Source: Typhlomys cinereus | Lineage: Eukaryota > Chordata > Mammalia > Rodentia > Platacanthomyidae | Assembly (NCBI GenBank): GCA_023101885.1 | Contig: JALPQD010000640.1 | Location: forward strand, 475,614 to 539,613 | DNA length: 64,000 nt | Direction of reading: 5' to 3' | Part shown: positions 22,177 to 34,694 of the stretch, piece by piece | How positions within the stretch are numbered: the first letter of the stretch is position 1 | How the letters are laid out: each line of letters opens with the position of its first letter | Program-made: the position numbers and the translations under genes | Notes under the pieces: generated by a model | Told to the model about the DNA's origin: nothing | What the model saw: only the letters and a program-made list of their open reading frames with translations | Databases searched by the model: none

Positions 22177-23845
22177 CAATGCTGGAGCTCAACTTACTTT
22201 TTTCTTTTTATCTGGTCAAGAACCCTGGATTATGGAGCTGTGTTACCCACAATCAGGGAAAGTTTTCCCACATCAGTTAAATCTGAGTAAAAAAACCTTC
22301 ACAGACACAGAAGTGTGTCTTCTAAGTGGCTCCAGTCAACCTGACAGTGGTCAAGTATCACAGAGCTTCTAGAGTGAGGTCCCAAAGAGTGAGACCATCC
22401 TCAGAACTGTGAGCGATAACGTCCTCTGCTTATCAATTACCCACTCTGAAATACTTGTCATAGCAGCCCACTGTACAAGTCTCTTTGTTGACATCTGTTT
22501 TCATTTTTCAAAAGTAAACGTGTTAGAATGGAATTGTCAAATGGACTCAGTCAGGAGATAGGCCCTAACCTATGACAGGAGTATTGCTTATATCACAATG
22601 TAGAGCTAGTACATGCAAGGTGACATAGTTTGTCACCTGACATTGGAAAACACTTTTTCATAGAGGTAAGAAGATGACACCTTTCTGCAAGATAAGTCTC
22701 CAAAATATTTGTATTCTTTATTATGATCATCTCTCTCAGATAGTACCCAAAGGAAATTACAGCACAACTCAGAAGTTTGTAAACAAGGATACTTTCAGGA
22801 CTATTGCTAACACAGGAGCAATGAGGAAACATGTAAATGAAAATAAAATTATCTTACACATCCATAGATACTGTTTCTTACAAGAGACATAATTGGTTCC
22901 CTTCTTCCATTTGGAATGAAAACAAGGATCCTTCATCGTGTGCATAATAATCAAGAGGTGATGATGGTTTATGGAAGTACTTTGTCTATGTGCCTCGTGG
23001 CTCCTCCCTCCTCCCTCACAGTCGGAAGTCACTGGCTGTAGAGTGGAGGGAGTTACATGGCGAGGAGCAGCGCCCCCTCCTAACCGGAAGCCATGGGAGG
23101 GGCAGAGCTGATTCTTTAGCTTCAGATACGCTATCTGATGGCTGAATTCCCACTGGACACCTTGAGCGCATCTCTTCAGGAATGTCTAAGGCAGAAGTAC
23201 TCATCCAAGCTTCCCTAACTCCTGGCCTCATAAACTTTATGGGCCCATCCACAGCAGAGATTTTACCAAGTTTTTGGAATAATTTATGACAAATCAATAA
23301 CTTAAGCCAGCAACCTTGGTCTACTGATCTGAATAATGGAGCCCATTATTTTACTTATTACTTGAAACCTAAGAAGAAATAAATCATATATATGAAGTAT
23401 GTGGTTCCCAAGTTGTAATAAGCACTTAACAAATGTTACTAAGATCATTTTTGCTGTGTCATAATTATTGGAAGATTTTAAAATAATTTTTTACATTTTA
23501 CAAAATTTATACTTTTTTGTAAAATTTACAAAAAAATGAGTTTTTTGGCTATTCTTTAAGATGTTTTCTTAAGCATTTATTTTCTGTCTCTCTGAGATAC
23601 TCTAGAGATACAATAAATCAGCAAATGTCATATTTACTTCCTGAACACTTATGCTTTTGAGATCCTAGCAACAGAAGACAAAGTAGCAGAATATTTCTTT
23701 CTTTTGAAGATGCTGGCGTGATTGTCAGTTTCTAATAATTTTTATCCAGGAAGTAACACTGACAGCAAAGTCTAAATGCCATCTTGGAAAAGTACAGCAA
23801 ACAGCAGACATCTTGACTAAAAGTAAGTGAGCTGATAAACACAAC
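21384..23845. other. Unassigned stretch with one (GA)n run
   Basis: No gene recognised. A (GA)n run of about 17 units lies at 22141-22173. AT-rich low-complexity sequence lies at 23340-23560. Confidence 0.55.
22141..22173. repeat. (GA)n microsatellite
   Basis: Pure GA run, 33 bp. Open frames through it are artefacts. Confidence 0.95.
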
Positions 23846-23849
23846 GCTT

Positions 23850-24840
23850 GGTCTTTCATTTTTTTATTAATTATTTCTACTTTTACAAGCATACTGAGTG
23901 TTTATCCCAGCTTCCCTCCTCTCTCCTCTCCCTCCTCTTCCCCTCCTTTCCCTGTTCCCTCCCATCCTTCCACCTGCGAGCTTCTATGGATCCCAAGGTT
24001 CACTCTGACCTCAGGCCTCCATGGTATGTCAAATTACCTCTCTTCAGGCCACCCTACGGATACGTGCACTTCCCTTCACTCATCCAGCTTTAAACCTAAA
24101 GGTTTCCACTGTAAGTTCCCATTCTATGGGTATAATAACAGCTGCCTACAGAGCAGTTTGATGTACTGTCTTCCTACCTATGAGTTTATTGGCTGTCTTC
24201 CCTATTGATCTATTTCCTTCCCTTTTTTTAGGTTCTTGTTCTAGTTTGCAGTAACAGAGATGGGTACCCTTTTGACAAGTGGTCTTGAGTCCAATTAGAA
24301 AGCTGTTGGTTGTCTCCTTGGTGCTCATGCCACTGTTACACTGGTAGTCACCTGTTGCCATGGTGATTTATGTTGCAACTTACAGATCTCATGCCCTTGA
24401 TGGGGCTTGTGGTTATTTCTCTCCCCCAACAGCTTCTGCAGTGTTCCTTGGCACTGTGTAAGATATCCGCTGGAGAAAGCCCTCAGACTAGTTTGAGTTG
24501 ATATATTTAGCTCATGTACTTTGGCCTTTAATTTTTCACCTTGTCCAGAAGTTTGAGGTAAACTCCTTGTCAGGTATGTGATATGCAGAGTGGCCACCTT
24601 CTTCCTGAGTGCACTTCCTGGAAACACGAGCCTCATATGCAAGGCTTCTCTTCATAGCAGTGAGGCCCTGGTCAGAGGTCCATGGCCCAAGAAAGGACAC
24701 TTGCTTCAGCAAGTAGGAGAGCTCTGCCCCCAGGCACTGCCGGTGGCTGTCTGTACCTCCACCCCACGGTAGAGAAGTAGAGCTCTGAAGTCTAGCAGAC
24801 GCTTGGACTACTAGCTTGATGGGCCTCACCTATTTTTAAA
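23850..24840 (-). mobile_element. LINE-1 3' region, minus strand
   Basis: The plus strand begins T-rich (element tail), then a pyrimidine-rich block (ctcctctccctcctcttccc) that complements the LINE-1 3' UTR polypurine tract. It continues with 'ccaattagaaagctgttggtt' and 'catgccactgttaca', which I recognise as antisense rodent LINE-1 (Lx-type) 3' UTR. No ORF2 remains. Confidence 0.7.
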
Positions 24841-25007
24841 ACCGACTCCTCAATTTACCAGTGAGGAGCGCAACTTAGCTAGTCGTGGCCAAGAGACTGC
24901 TGTGGGAATGAGCTCCGTGCCCAGGCTGCTCTGGAGAGCAGATCCAGCCGATACCTCTGGACTCTACTTCGGATGCTGGTACAAGCCCGCAGCTGGAGCT
25001 GCTTGGA

Positions 25008-25378
25008 TGCTGGGTGGTTTGGATGTGAGTTGTCTCCCACAGGCTGTTTGAATCCTTTGGTTGGTGTCTGGGGAGGCTGTGGCACCTTGCAGAGGTGGGG
25101 CTTCGCTGGAGGTCGGCATTTCATAGGTGTAGGCCAAAGTTCGCTAGCTCGCTCCTACTTGCTCTTGCTTGTACTCCGTCTGTCCCATGGTAATGCTTGT
25201 GCTGACCCAAACCAGCCTCCAATCCCGCCCCCAGCCATGCCCCTATTGGATACCCACCCCTCATAATGTATCACATTTCCTCTAAAACCATGAACCAAAT
25301 AAATGCCCCTTATTTCCCTAAGCTGCTTGTGCTAGAATGTGGCTTCACAGCAAGCAAAGAGTAGCGACAACTGATGCA
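25008..25378 (+). mobile_element. ORR1-like MaLR LTR
   Basis: The element follows ORR1-type LTR order: 'ggtttggatgtgagttgtctcccacaggc', 'ctgtggcaccttgcagaggtgg', 'ccttgctgga'-like, then 'ccaaataaatgcc', 'ccctaagctgcttgtg' and 'cttcacagcaagca'. AATAAA is intact. The flanking duplication was not resolved. Confidence 0.65.
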
Positions 25379-25589
25379 AATAATGCATCCTCCCGATGAC
25401 GTGCCCTAGCACATGGGATTTGTGAGAATATTCTGCTAGCCTTATATTAAACCATCTAGATTTAAAAGGGGTTAGTAGCTAGACTATGTAGAGAAGCATG
25501 AAAATTAAACAGGAAAGCCCTACAAATCAATAAACATGTGGGTCACTGAACCATCGGGAAATGCTTGCTGCGAGTACCTCGAGATTCTA

Positions 25590-26340
25590 TTCCCCCTCTG
25601 TCAGAGTGATCATCAGCAGGAAAACCGACAATGAATGATGTTGAGGATGTGGGGAGCCCTTTTTTGTTGTTGGTGGGGGTGTAAACTGCTGCAGGTGCGG
25701 TGGAAATCAGCACGGATATTTCTCCCTAGCTAAAAGTAGAGCTTTCACATGATGCAGCTTTACCCCTCATGGGCACACACACAAAGGACTTTATATCCTA
25801 CCGCAAGACACCTGCACATCCATATTCACTGCTGCTCTATTCACAATAACAGGAAGTGGAATCAGCCTGGGTGTCCTTCAACAGATGAGTGGATGAGGAA
25901 AGGTGGTGCATGTACTCAGTGGAATTTTATTCAATACAAAGAAAAATGAAACTACAAAATTATCACAAAAAATGAATGGAACTGGAAAAAAATATACTAA
26001 GCAAGATAAATGAGTGTCAGATAGATAATACCGCACATTCTCCCACACATAGTGATCCTAGGTGGTAATATTTACATGTGTATTTATGCGAGAGTGAAAG
26101 TAGCTAGTGGTCAGCAGAACCGATAAGGCCTCAGGCTTTGAGGGAAGGAGATGGGAAAGTACTAGATCACATGTGACCTGTGTGTAGAGGGAAAGTACTG
26201 GGTGTGGAAGGGTACAAAGCAGAATGAAGGCCAGCTAATGGTGTGGTGGCGAGATCAACCAAAAGTGAGAATGAGTGTTGTAAAGAAACATATCATTTAG
26301 AATGCTAATCAAAGAGTAAACTAAATTTAAAATTTTTGTA
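25590..26340 (+). mobile_element. LINE-1 3' fragment, plus strand
   Basis: Contains the order 'tctattcacaataacaggaagtgga', 'cctgggtgtccttcaacagatgag', 'attttattcaatacaaagaaaaatgaa', and 'gaatggaactgga'. I recognise this as a conserved part of mammalian LINE-1 3' sequence. No frame is intact. Confidence 0.75.
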
Positions 26341-26518
26341 CTAGGAAAAGTATTATTGTGCCAAAGGATTTACTGTGAATCCTTTCTGCATGAATGGAGG
26401 AAAATGCCCCTACCCATGGGATGGCCCAAGCAAAGTGGGATTGTGAATGCTGTGAATCATACTGATCTAATTCCAGAAATGCAGCTTGTCTCCATCGCAC
26501 AGCGCTGGCTGTGGGAAG

Positions 26519-26672
26519 GGCAGTCGCTGTCTGCAGCGAGCCCACAGGTACATCACCCCCAGGGCAGTTATTATCTGCAGCGAGCCCACCGGCACATCAC
26601 CCTAGGGCAGACGCCCACCGGAACATCACCCTAGGGCAGTCACTCTCTGCAGTGTTCCCACTAGTTCATCAC
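26519..26672. repeat. Minisatellite, about 45 bp unit
   Basis: The words 'ctgcagcgagcccac', 'acatcaccctagggcag' and variants repeat three to four times, with one shortened unit. The array is embedded in LINE-1-like 3' sequence. Confidence 0.75.
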
Positions 26673-26879
26673 CCGTATTCCAGGGAGTGCTGGGCGCATG
26701 CCCCACACAGGCCAGCCAGATGTCGCTCAGTGAGCCACTCATGCAAAAGGACAGGAAACAGGAGGAAGACTGGGAAGAAGGTCTTCAATGGAAGAGAGAA
26801 GAGATGGGATTCAGTAATATGGGTGAAAATAACTTAAGTTCATTGTATTCACATAGGAAAAGCTGTCAAAGAATAAAAA

Positions 26880-27480
26880 AATAATAAAATTGCATTCCAC
26901 TCAAGGCAGGACTGCTGCATCTAGGAACTCACTATAGTGAGACTTGCCCTTACCAGACCTGCACAATGACTGACATACCAGCATGCCTCCACAGACTATC
27001 AAGAGAGATAAAAATAAACAGTGGAAACCTTGGGGACTAAAGCTGGATGAGGAAGGGAAATGCCCTTATCAGTGGGGTGGCCCAAAGAGAGGCAACTTGA
27101 TATGCCACAGAGGCCTGAACCCTCACAGGAGTAGACAAGCCAAAGACAACCCTGGGTCCACAGAAGCAGGCAGACAGGGAGGCAGGATTGATGGAGGGAT
27201 GGAAAGGAAGACGATGGAAGGAAACGGGGATACATATTCAATGTGCTTGTAAAAGTAGAAAAATTTATAAAACAGACAAACCAGAGTGAACCGTGGTGTC
27301 CACAGAAGCAGACAGGCGGAAGGGTGGGAGGGAGTGGGATGGATCGAGGAAGGGAAGGGAAAGGGGATGGGTTGGGGGTTAGAGGGAAGCGGGGATAAGT
27401 ACTCACTATGTTGTAAAACTAGAAAAATAAAATTAAAAATCTGTTTAAAGAAAAAATAATTTTAAAGTAAAAAATAAAAG
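26880..27480 (+). mobile_element. LINE-1-like purine-rich 3' end with internal tandem duplication
   Basis: About 145 bp is duplicated in tandem. 'agacaagccaaagacaacc..ggtccacagaagcag' (from 27137) matches 'agacaaaccagagtgaacc..gtccacagaagcag' (from 27274). Each copy runs into a purine-rich block and ends 'gtaaaa.tagaaaaa'. A tail of AAATAAAATTAAAA closes it. The purine block and A-rich end suggest a LINE-1 3' UTR, but the assignment is uncertain. Confidence 0.5.
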
Positions 27481-28013
27481 CAGGAAAGAGCGTGGAAATA
27501 AGAAGCATAAGATCACACACAGAAAGAAACAAAAGAATCGACAGGAAGTGAAAACCAGCTTCATTCATGGATGTAGCACAGCTTCACTTAGATTTCCCCT
27601 GGGGAAGAGAGCACAGTTTTCCAAAGGAAAATCAATGGGGAGGGAATGCGCATGTGTATTGATTGTCTTTTCCCCTGGCGGTGGCCATGAAAAAGCTTCT
27701 GCTGCTTTCTGCCTGCAGTCAGGCCTCGCATCAGTACCACAGGCTGGGGTTGAATCCATTCTCCATCCATAACGAAGACCCGGAAGGATCGTCTCTGTGC
27801 ACCAAGGCAGAGCATGGAGCCCGGGGAGGCTGATGCTGGGTAAAAGGTGTTTCTCCTTCATCATCTTCTTTGTCTACAGATGTCAGGAGCCTTCCTGAGA
27901 CAGCCGCTCTGTCAGGATTTCCTGTCCTGCAAGTCTGTCCAAAAGCAAACAGCGCACATGGGTTGGCTCCTCTGAATTCTAATGACCAGCTCAGTGGGTG
28001 GAGGTGGAGGAAT

Positions 28014-28150
28014 GCATAAAGCCAGGCCTGGGTGCCCGCCTGTAATCACGAGGCTCTGGGGTGGAGACAGCAGGACCAGTTCAGGCCGAGCCGACCTTGG
28101 CTACAAAGCGAGTCAAGGCCAGTCTGGGATCCATGAGACCCTGCTGAATT
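28014..28150 (+). mobile_element. B1-like SINE
   Basis: 'gccaggcctgggtgcccgcctgtaatcacgaggctc' corresponds to the 7SL-derived B1 start including the internal promoter. It is followed by 'ttggctacaaagcgagt..aaggccagtctgggatccatgagaccctg', the B1 3' half. An A/T-rich tail follows. Confidence 0.75.
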
Positions 28151-28335
28151 TTTTTAAAATTTTTTTTTTTATTCTTTGACAGTTCATATGTGGATAAAAT
28201 AAAGTTTTAGACATTTCACTGCATACTCCTCAATCTCATCCCATCCTCTCACTGAAAACCTTTTTCTTCTCCACAAGTCTCCTTTCTGCTTTTGCGTGCG
28301 CGTGTGTGTGACCCACGGAACTTAACGAGGATTTC
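28151..28335 (-). mobile_element. LINE-1 3' end, minus strand
   Basis: Poly-T start, then 'tattctttgacagttcatatgtgg' and 'cctcaatctcatcccatcctctcactgaaaacc'. These match antisense rodent LINE-1 3' UTR as I know it. A related copy lies at 41536-41720. Confidence 0.65.
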
Positions 28336-28816
28336 CTTCATTAGCACCTGCCTGGAAAACGCTGGAGTCTGGGCAACATGTCGTTGCTTAGTCTATTGAA
28401 GAAAGGGGTTCACTGCACCCATAATCTGCATCCACTATCAACAGCCTCCCAGGAAGGGAGGGGCCTCGTGAGCTTCTCTGAATTCTATAAGGAAAAGTTT
28501 ACAAACCAATGTTGTGTAGGTCTTGTGCAGGTAACTACGGATGCGGTGGATTCATAGGTGTGACAGGCCTGTCTGTCAAGTCTACAAAACAATGTCAGGT
28601 GGCACTTCTCCTGCCTTCTGCTCTTACGTTCTTTCCAGTCCCTCTTCTGTGACATTCCCTGAGCTTTGGGGGCAGAGGCAAGTAAAACAGATGTCTAGCT
28701 TACGGCCGAGCACCATGCAGCGGGTACTTATCCGCCACGGCCTGACCTGTTGTGATTCTGCATATTAACAGCTATCCATTGAAAGAAAACTTCTCAGAAG
28801 ACTGGAATGTGCTAAG

Positions 28817-29064
28817 TTGTGTGTGTGTATGTGCATGTGTGTTGTATGTGTGTGTGTATGTATGTGTGTGTGCATGTGTGTATGTGCATGTGTGTGGTAT
28901 ATATGTGTACATGCGTGTTGTATATGTGTATGCATGCATGTTGTGTGTGCGTATGTGTGCATATGTGTATGTATGTATGTGCATGTGTGCTGTATATGTG
29001 TGTGTGCGTGTTTGTTGTATATGTGTGTGTATGTGCATGTGTGTTGTATATGTGTGTGTGTGTA
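28817..29064. repeat. Compound (TG)n/(TATG)n microsatellite, about 250 bp
   Basis: TG dinucleotides with regularly spaced TA and CA interruptions. Several long open frames on both strands (Cys/Val or His/Thr repeats) are artefacts of this tract. It adjoins the SINE at 29065-29288, to which it belongs as tail. Confidence 0.93.
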
Positions 29065-29288
29065 AAAGAGGACACTATATTTGCCTGTGGAGGCACATAG
29101 GTGACATTCAGGATTCAACCTGGATTGATCTACTTCCTTATTGCTTTGCTCTGGGGTTTCCCAGGCTCCATCTCCACAGCTGGAAGTGTGGTCACAGTCA
29201 TTTCTGCTTAACATTTTTACGTGGGACCTTAGATTTGAACTTAGGTCCTTCTGCTTGTGAGGGAAAGGGTTTAACCCCTGAACCATAT
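29065..29288 (-). mobile_element. Older B4-type SINE with long TG tail
   Basis: Minus strand: 'cgatatggttcaggggttaaac' head, 'cctaagttcaaatct' B box region, then a body with 'ctggagatggagcctgggaaacccc' and 'aatcaaggttga'-like end before the CA tract. Very similar in order to 13697-13931. Confidence 0.7.
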
Positions 29289-32200
29289 CGGAAGTGCGAG
29301 CTGCACTAAACTGTGAGCATAAAGAACAGCTGCCTGGGCTGGGGGAGTTTTGTTTGACTCTGCTTAGGTTTTAGGGAATGCACACACACCGATTAGAGCT
29401 GCATTCCCATAAAATTCACTTCACTTTTAATATTTACACCTTTTATTTTTGCTTTTATTTTGTAATAAAATAAAACTTCAAAGAAAAACTTAAAATAGGA
29501 AAAACTTAAACAACACTGTATAAGAAACAAATTTTCTAAACCATAAACAGAAAATCAGCATCACAAAGTATTCTATAACACACAAAGACAGAAATGCAAA
29601 AGGGTTCCACATCTCCAAAAACCCAACAAAATCCACAGTTCCATGCCTGAGGACCCAGCACCACATAAATCTTCCAAAGTAGTGGGCCGTGCTCGTCGAG
29701 GGTATGTACAATATTGTGTCCTCCAGATCCTCGGCCATCCTGCCTCTTCACCTCCCGTCACAGGCCACCGGCACTTTTTACTAATTTATTTTCCTACATT
29801 GCTCCTTGTTAGTTTTAGTTTCCCCCAAAGCTTGTGAATTTATGGCTTTAATTTTTTTATTTTATGAAATTTATGAGGACCTTTTTCCACTTTCCAAGGT
29901 TGCTTTTTCAAATAAATAGCTTCTTGATAATTGCCTCCCTTTAAAAGTGCAATGCTATTTATTTTTAACAAATAATTTTTAATCTGCTTTCTCGTTGTTG
30001 ATGATTTTTCACTTTTTTGTTTAACATTTTAAGCTGAACAGTAATGTCCATGTGAGTTTTATTCTAAATATATCATGAGTCTTTTATTTGGGAGATCGTA
30101 TTTTGTCCTCTGCTTACGGTTTTCATTCCAGATAAGATATGCGTAGCTACGTTTCCTCTGATGCTGCGCTTCCAACACCTAGCGGTCCCGGGAGGCACAT
30201 CTGTCTGGTCCCCATCATAGTAACTAGGTGGGTGGGGTTCCAGGAAACTGCAGCAGAGTCTAGGAGGCGAGGCCAGGCTGCTTGGGGCGGGAGGTGTGGG
30301 GGGCGGCAGGAGGAGGGAAAGGAGGGGAGCGGGAGGTGGACAGGGCAGGCAGTGGGGGGGGCGGGAGGTGAGTATCCAGAGAACAACCTGGAAGCAGCCG
30401 AAGGGCAGAACAGTTGGGGACAGTTGGAAAACTACATGCGCTTCCACAGCGGCCCACGTGAATGCGCGAAAGGGAAGCGTGAGCGTGGAGCCTTAGATTA
30501 ACTGGCCAGGAGTTGAAAACAAGTAGTGTTAGTTCCTAGGCTGAGGGGAGTGCAAGAAGAGAGGAGGCTTCGGGGAAGAGGGGATTACCCAGTGGGCTTC
30601 CGTGCTGGACACGCAGATTGTGTGTAATGAAAGCTTTTAGCAGCAGGGCGAGAGGTCCAGTTAACAAGCCATCCTCTTGCCAAGATCTGGGGTTTTATTA
30701 AATTTTAGGGGCATTGCTGAGACGGGCCTGCTAAGAATACAGTGGCTGGGGTCTGAACCCTGCGATACTGGAAGCAGGAACTGGAAGTCACCTGAGTCGC
30801 TAGTCGGAGCTGGTGCTTGAGAGGCGAGCTGACTGTGGGAACAGATGCAGACAGAGAAGTGGCGACTCGGTCCACAGATGAGCGCAGTGGCAGAAGTCCT
30901 GATGCCCCAGGCTCGGGAAGAGCAGCCACTGTCCCGGAAAGGACACAAGCTGGTCAGGCTCTGCCTACCTGGCTTGACTTCGTACCTTGGCATCTCGCAC
31001 CTACTCTGTCCCGGCAAACTCAGCCACGCTTGCTGGACCACACATTTCCTACATGGTCTTTCCAACTGTGAAACCTAATGAAAATTCACCATATCAAGCC
31101 ACAAAATAAACCTTCTCTAAAGATTATGCAAATCAACCCCCAGTAGCTCATTTTATCTGTTCTCCAAATATCTCCTTCCAGGTCTCCCAGCCCAGGACAG
31201 TGGTTCGCATTGGAGGATTTTATGGTCACTCCTGGAATATTAAAATATTAAGAACCTGAAACCTCTGAGAAGTCCTTTCTACAGTCAAATATCTTCCTGT
31301 TCTGGACGACACGTGGTAGTGATATGTGATTCCCTAGTGTGACCCTGAGCACAGGAGCGATGTTGAAATGACTCATCTTTCTGATTATGCCCTAAGTGAC
31401 AATCTAGGGATTATCTTAGTGATAATCATCTAGAGGTACAGGGATTCGTTTTCTCTGGAAAATAAGGAATTGTTAAGCAGGAAAGGAGTTGACGATACTT
31501 ACGTTTATTGTTAAAACAGACCGGAGACTCTGGGAATCTAAGCAGCTGTGCTGGAAAGACACGCTTAGAGATTAGCAAGGGATCACGTGGCGAAGAATTT
31601 AGAAGTTAGAGTCCTCAGGGAAATGGTCTTGACTGTTTGGGAGATCACGTTTAAATGTTAGAAGTCAAGACAAAAATACTGAAGGGAGAGAAAATTTTAC
31701 CCTTTGAGAAGCTCAAAGAGCAAGCAGCTATATAGTCCCATGTTGCAGGTTTAGTCCTGTTTCTGCTTCTGTCTTGTGAAAGAGGAAGAAGAGAAGAGAA
31801 GAGGGGAGGACTGAGAGATGAGCTCTCATCACAAAGGACATCGACCACCTCCCACCATTCCTTTGGCTTGACTCTAGTTAGATTACATTTCCTGGAGATT
31901 GGGGATCTTACTTAGATGATTGACCCAACTGACCCAACTTAAGGTTAAGACGAGGTCAGGTGTCACCGAGAGAACAGGAGGTGGGGTCTAGGTGACGCCC
32001 CAACACATGGTCTCAAGAAAATAAATTGTGCAATATTTTGAGAGTCATACCACCTTTGCTAGTGGCTAACTTCCATAGGCCTTGGCTGGTCATGTTCATA
32101 ATGTCCCTCTCTCCATCTCCCACAGGAAAACAGCCACTCGCATGTGTACCGTGTCTCAATGCCCAGTCTTTTAGTGCAGGGTGCCGTCATTTCCACATTA

Positions 32201-32342
32201 GGGAACATTGTTCATTTTCTACACTGATCACATTTGGACTGGGGTGACGGACATTACCCAGGTGTTCTTCAAAACCATCTCCTTTCCTCCAAGGCACCAG
32301 CTAGACTATTATTTTCTGGCTATCACTGAATTTAGGTGAGAT
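29289..32342. other. Unassigned stretch with G-rich patch
   Basis: No gene recognised. A minus-strand segment at 29450-29750 ends in AATAAA-rich sequence, which might be a decayed retrocopy, but the weak 82-codon frame matches nothing I know. A G-rich patch lies at 30281-30369. Confidence 0.5.
30281..30369 (+). other. G-rich tract with quadruplex potential
   Basis: At least eight runs of three or more G within 90 bp, for example ggggcggg, gggggg and ggggggggcggg, separated by short loops. Sequence criterion only; no promoter was recognised here. Confidence 0.6.
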
Positions 32343-32900
32343 TGTTGCGGGATCACCCTGGGGTCTATATGTGTCCAGGTTCGTGTGTTGGGAGTTGAAA
32401 ATTGAAACCAGAACATGCATAGAGGATGAGGGCGGAGTTTATTAGAGGAGAGAAAGAATGGAACTCATGGACATTAATCCATGAGAACTCAGGACATGGA
32501 ATCCATGAGGGGCAAAGATCTGGAAAAGAACTCATGGACTCCAGATGTGGAAAACCACGAGGGCAAGGGCGCCGAAGATGACTGCCAGGGTCCAGAATAT
32601 TTATACCCTTAGTCGGGGTTAAGAAATGTGGCTTTTCCTATTGGTTAGCTCCAGTTTCTGCAAATCTAATTGGAGCTTTTGATCCTCTACATCTCATATT
32701 GGGGTCCAACCCAGCTGATCTTATACTTGACTTCATGGTGGGGCTCATTTATAATACAGAACTAATTTCCATATCCTTCCATGAACAAAGGGGGTGGGGG
32801 AAGCTGGTGACCTTATCTCTGTGAGGGTGTGTTCCCTCAGGGTTATCCCAGCAGTGGGGATGGCCTTCGAAGACCTTCAGAGACCACCCCAGCATGGCTG
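32343..32900 (-). mobile_element. LTR of a different endogenous-retrovirus class, minus strand
   Basis: The minus strand carries a TATA-like 'gggtataaatattctgg', then short internal repeats around 'catggatt' and 'ccatgag', then 'ctaataaactccgccctc' as polyadenylation region. It ends '...gggtgatcccgcaaca'. This is the layout of a full retroviral LTR with U3-R-U5. It is unrelated to the MaLR-like family here. The 5' boundary and class (II is possible) are uncertain. Confidence 0.55.
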
Positions 32901-34694
32901 CTCTAAAACTGCCTAAGATCATATGATAAAGGCCTGGTCCTCAGAAGACCAGAAGGAGAAAGATGTTATATCCAGGACTGGCCATGAAATTTCTATCCCT
33001 AGATGCCACAAAGAGAGCAAAAGCATAGAGCATCTATACCAACTGACAGAAGCATTTCCAGAACTCCACACGAGCTGGACTCAACTTCTTTTGTTGTTGT
33101 AGTTTATCTGCATATTACTGATAAATTCATGACCAAACATCTTAGGGGAACAAGAGATTTTATTCCTGATTGGAATTTTCTGCTATAGTTCATAATCTAG
33201 GTTGGCAATAGAGTTCATACCATCACATAGAGAACATCATTGAGAGAAGGGCAAACCTTGCATGCCAGACTACAAGTTTGCCAGAGTAAACTGAAGTATG
33301 ATCAACTACTGAACTAGCTCTCTCCATCTTATCTATGTACCCAGGGTTTAGCCTTACTCACTGAAGATAGTTTTTCACAGACTTGTTTAGCATCTGCCTG
33401 AGCTATCAATTCTTCACAGAGATATACCAAGCTCCGCCTTCAGGACATGTTGACACCTGTATCTAATGAACATATTCCACACTTTGTCACTTGACCTAGA
33501 AACATGCTCTTTTTAAACTATAATTTTTCAGTTTTTGTCCACATAGATACTACTTTATGATATAAAATCCATTCAATTTTAAAAGTTCTTACAATCCAAT
33601 ATTAAAAGTTCTTATAATAAAGAAATATAAAATATTTATAGTCATTAGTAATTCAGTCTCAAAATTTTACAACTCCAAAATATTTTTTTAAGAAGTCCCA
33701 TATCTCTTAACTGTAAGATCCTGTGAAATCAAAACAAGTTGAACACTTTGGTACAGAATAAACACTAAAAAGGAGGCATCAGGAAACAACAAGATATCAA
33801 ATCAAAATTAAGATTAAAAAAATCAAGTCAAAATTAAGACTAAAATCTGGCAAGCTAAATGTTGCATTCTGAAGTTCTCTATGTTCTCTTGCTTCTTGTG
33901 TAGTCAAATTGGCTCCAAAACACGACAATTCCATCATGTCTGCTTTTTAAGTCCCATGACAAGCAGTTTTCCTCTCAGTCATCTCCAGCCACACTCACAC
34001 CCTTCCTCAGCATGTTTCCCATGCTGGGTCTGTACCTATGAACTTCGCCTTCCTTTGTAAGACCGTCTAATCTGCCACTTGGTGTCAGGCTTCAGTCACT
34101 CTCCACCAGCCCCTTAGGACCACCTGGGCAACGCTGCCAAGTTCTGGGTTGAGATATAACTTGACCCACTTGAATCACAGCTGTGTCAACCCCCGTGTGA
34201 TGTCCCTGGGATAGTCCTTCTCTAGACAACCAAAACTTTTGCAGGACAAGAAACTTTCAGCTTAGGGTTTCTTCTACTAAACGAGTCTGGGTTTTCACCA
34301 CATGACATTTTCACAGGCTGTACTCATTTCTCCCACCACACCAGTGCAAACCACAAGGCTGGTCTCCAATAATGTCATTTTCTTCAGTGGCCACGGCTGC
34401 TCTGCTGCCTTTTTTCATCCAAAACTTCCAGGATTCAACACAGTTCTGTTCTGCTAAGCAACCAGAAAAGCATTTTTAAATTCATCTTTGTCAAACTCCT
34501 TGTTTCGTCCATCATATGCCAAGCTGAAATAATTAACTTCCCTCTCAGCGTTACTATTTTCCAAATGGCCCTCTAAGCTCTGTTCAATGGTTTTTGTAGC
34601 TCAGGGTCTCAAAATCTCTAAATGTTTCCATTTTCCTCCAATAAAACTATTTAAAAATCTGCACAGCCAAATTTATCCCACTTCTCTGGTACCT

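Noticed and set aside
28752..29309. Open frames of 173-185 codons rich in Cys/Val or His/Thr
   Set aside because: Products of the TG/CA microsatellite and adjoining SINE; open in several frames and both strands.
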